Notes under the pieces: model-generated | What the model saw: the letters and a program-made list of their open reading frames with translations, nothing else | Database searches by the model: none | What the model was told of the DNA's origin: nothing | Position numbers and translations under genes: made by a program | Part shown: piece by piece, positions 4,884 to 5,952 of the stretch | How positions within the stretch are numbered: the first letter of the stretch is position 1 | Layout of the letters: each line of letters starts with the position of its first letter | Source of the DNA: an uncultured Collinsella sp. | Lineage (GTDB): Bacteria; Actinomycetota; Coriobacteriia; Coriobacteriales; Coriobacteriaceae | Assembly (NCBI GenBank): GCA_900552425.1 | Contig: URZR01000117.1 | Coordinates: forward strand, 1-5,952 | Reading direction: 5' to 3' | Length of the DNA stretch: 5,952 bases

Positions 4884-5399
4884 TCAACCGATAGCCGTGC
4901 CGCCGCGTTTGGCCAAAGCAAGAATCGGCATCATTTGACGAGGTGTCTTTGCTGCAAGATCGGCATGTTCGAGCAGCTTGCGATCGTTAGTTACCAAGTA
5001 ATCGACCTGCGCGCGCTTGCACGCGGCGAGCACCAAGTTGTCTTCGTAATCGCGATGGAGCGCTAAGTATTTGTCGGCCAGCCAAAGGTCCGACGCATCT
5101 GCACCCACGGCCGTGGCGTTTTCGGTCATGTTCCGAACAAACGCCAACGCCGCATCGCCAATCGCGCGGGCAGATGCCTCATCGAGCGCTCCCCCGCTGG
5201 CAAGAACGCTATGCTTCAGTTCGTGCTGTACAACATACAGTACGTCCTTGGCGATATGCACCGGAAAGAACAGCAATGCCCCCGCCTCCGTCGCCTGCCC
5301 AATAAACGCGCGTGCGGCAAGCGACTCGGCATGGTCGGCGCAAAACGAATCAACCCATACGTTGGCATCCACCATTATTTTGAGGGGAGCCCCGCTCAC
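4884..5399 (-). CDS. PIN-domain toxin (VapC-like ribonuclease) of a type II toxin-antitoxin system
   Basis: This predicted metal-dependent ribonuclease of 171 residues has a PIN fold. The first conserved acidic residue is Asp11 in MVDANVWVDSF (9-19). The later acidic cluster is in DYEDNLVLAACKRAQVDYLVTNDRKLL (117-143), with Asp120 and Asp139 in the usual positions. Candidate middle acids are Asp52 and Glu60. The pattern fits the PIN_3-type families annotated as putative toxin components. The GTG start (5399-5397) overlaps the antitoxin stop in a GTGA, typical of translational coupling, with a GGGG-containing ribosome binding site inside the antitoxin end. An in-frame ATG at 5375 is the alternative start but would remove most residues before the first strand. 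The frame is open upstream to 5600, but that part is antitoxin coding in another frame. Toxicity is inferred. Confidence 0.9.
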   Translation of the reverse strand: MSGAPLKIMVDANVWVDSFCADHAESLAARAFIGQATEAGALLFFPVHIAKDVLYVVQHELKHSVLASGGALDEASARAIGDAALAFVRNMTENATAVGADASDLWLADKYLALHRDYEDNLVLAACKRAQVDYLVTNDRKLLEHADLAAKTPRQMMPILALAKRGGTAIG

Positions 5400-5749
5400 A
5401 GGATCATCCCCTTTTGGCGATAGTGCTCGTCCATGGCTTCGGAATAGATTGTTTCCCAACCGCGATCGTCGGATACGGGCGACGTAGCGATGCCCAGGTC
5501 CGCGTAAAGCTGATCTGCCGCCGCCCATGATGCGGCGAACGGAGTATCGGGCGCGACGGTCTGCCGCCGGTCGTCGACGGCCGCAAGCACTTCCTCGCAC
5601 TGCCCGCCACCCTGCGCGACCTTGGCCACCACCTTTTTGATGAGCTCGGGCAGTGACCCGCCCGAAAGCCGCAGCGCTTCCTCGGCGCGCTCTTTAACCG
5701 AGCGATCTACGCGAACATTCACCTGCGCCATGCTGCCAACGGTAGCCAT
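5396..5749 (-). CDS. RelB/DinJ-like ribbon-helix-helix antitoxin
   Basis: This 117-residue protein is encoded directly before and overlapping the PIN toxin gene by 4 nt. Residues 7-45 (AQVNVRVDRSVKERAEEAL, then LSGGSLPELIKKVVAKVA) have the beta strand plus two helices of a RelB/DinJ-type ribbon-helix-helix DNA-binding domain. The C-terminal part (about 65-117) is an acidic, aromatic-containing tail expected to wrap and neutralise the toxin; it is longer than in typical RelB/DinJ proteins. I chose the ATG at 5749 because an AAGGTGAGG ribosome binding site lies 5 nt upstream. The frame continues to an ATG at 5821, but the promoter and operator lie inside that extension, and an ATG at 5731 (MAQVNVRVD) is a fallback. 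Autoregulation is likely through the inverted repeat at 5770-5786. Confidence 0.88.
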   Translation of the reverse strand: MATVGSMAQVNVRVDRSVKERAEEALRLSGGSLPELIKKVVAKVAQGGGQCEEVLAAVDDRRQTVAPDTPFAASWAAADQLYADLGIATSPVSDDRGWETIYSEAMDEHYRQKGMIL

Positions 5750-5769
5750 CTCAACCTCACCTTCAGCAT

Positions 5770-5786
5770 TGCTAGCTCTGCTAGCA
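5770..5786. promoter_or_regulatory. Probable antitoxin operator: perfect 7-bp inverted repeat, 3-bp spacer
   Basis: TGCTAGC-TCT-GCTAGCA is a perfect inverted repeat starting 2 bp downstream of the -10 box and covering the predicted start of transcription. Ribbon-helix-helix antitoxins bind short inverted repeats at their own promoters, so this is the likely autoregulatory operator. Confidence 0.8.
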
Positions 5787-5788
5787 CG

Positions 5789-5817
5789 AGCATATATCCG
5801 AGCTAACATCTCGTCAA
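5789..5817 (-). promoter_or_regulatory. Sigma70-type promoter of the toxin-antitoxin operon
   Basis: On the minus strand a TTGACG -35 box (5812-5817) and a TATGCT -10 box (5789-5794) are separated by exactly 17 bp. Transcription should start near 5782, about 33 nt before the antitoxin ATG and inside the operator. Confidence 0.87.
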
Positions 5818-5868
5818 ACAAAAGAAGGCCTGCACCCTGGCGGCTGCGGTGTCGTCAGGGTGCAGGCC
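5815..5868 (-). terminator. Intrinsic terminator of the P-type ATPase gene
   Basis: A perfect 13-bp GC-rich stem (5827-5839 with 5856-5868) has a 16-nt loop. In minus-strand RNA it is followed by a U-rich tract (complement of 5815-5826). It begins 19 nt after the ATPase stop codon. Its U-tract end overlaps the toxin-antitoxin -35 box by about 3 bp, so the two transcription units are packed tightly. Confidence 0.93.
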
Positions 5869-5887
5869 ATTTACTCAATCGAAAACG

Positions 5888-5952
5888 CTAACGCAGGTAA
5901 GCCTTCGCGTTGCTCAGGCTGTAGGCAATCGTCGAGCCGTGGTGCAGCAGTG
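5888..5952 (-). CDS. C-terminal end of a heavy-metal-type P-type ATPase (partial)
   Basis: Only the last 20 codons and the TAG stop are in the window. They read LLHHGSTIAYSLSNAKAYLR. The LLHHGSTI...N followed by a short tail resembles the last membrane helix and end of heavy-metal/cation-translocating P1B ATPases, which commonly finish with a (L)HN/HHxSTI...N pattern. That resemblance, plus the strong terminator 19 nt downstream, makes this a real gene end. Metal specificity cannot be judged from this fragment. Confidence 0.72.
   Translation of the reverse strand, partial: LLHHGSTIAYSLSNAKAYLR

Noticed and set aside
4436..4921. Minus-strand open frame (161 codons) opposite the hypothetical gene
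   Set aside because: It overlaps the better-supported plus-strand gene with its ribosome binding site, spans the convergent hairpin and ends in the toxin region, with no recognisable domain.
5400..5600. Longer PIN toxin starting at 5600
   Set aside because: The extension overlaps the antitoxin in another frame and is Arg/Ser-rich mirror-frame sequence; the GTG at 5399 overlaps the antitoxin stop in the usual way.
5750..5821. Longer antitoxin starting at 5821
   Set aside because: This segment holds the operon promoter and operator, and the ATG at 5749 has a good ribosome binding site.

Overview
The window reads as a chromosomal segment of a moderately GC-rich actinobacterium. The protein style, the GTG/ATG starts with clear GGAGG-type ribosome binding sites and the one-piece tmRNA suggest a gut Coriobacteriia member, possibly Collinsella. 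That placement is inference from style, not a database match. Almost everything lies on the minus strand; the one confident plus-strand gene is a hypothetical protein at 4391-4825.

Layout, left to right. At 1-1057 is a minus-strand amino-sugar/PTS operon: a glucose-family PTS IIA protein followed 27 nt later by nagB, which runs off the left edge. At 1230-2237 is the complete ribosomal operon rplM-rpsI, with a near-consensus promoter (TTGACT-N16-TAATAT), a short leader, a GTG start for rplM, a 2-nt gap between the genes and an intrinsic terminator. At 2301-3179 is a patatin-like phospholipase with an intact Ser-Asp dyad.

Positions 3190-3741 hold no gene but are rich in repeats. A degenerate 62-bp tandem array is built from inverted half-units. 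It is followed by two 52-bp direct repeats exactly 200 bp apart, which carry a 17-bp segment identical, in inverted orientation, to the T-arm and acceptor region of the neighbouring tmRNA. The tmRNA gene (ssrA, 3788-4151, minus) has its own terminator and encodes a tag ending in MALAA.

A plus-strand hypothetical gene of 144 codons follows, then a 14-bp hairpin between convergent genes. At 4884-5817 is a complete type II toxin-antitoxin module on the minus strand. A ribbon-helix-helix (RelB/DinJ-like) antitoxin gene overlaps a PIN-domain toxin gene by 4 nt, and the promoter has a perfect inverted-repeat operator just downstream of its -10 box. The right edge holds the last 20 codons of what looks like a heavy-metal P-type ATPase, with a strong terminator that abuts the toxin-antitoxin promoter.

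Most genes are housekeeping and well explained. The parts most worth a second look are the repeat region beside ssrA, the mixed toxin-antitoxin pair with its operator, and the unrecognised 144-residue protein.
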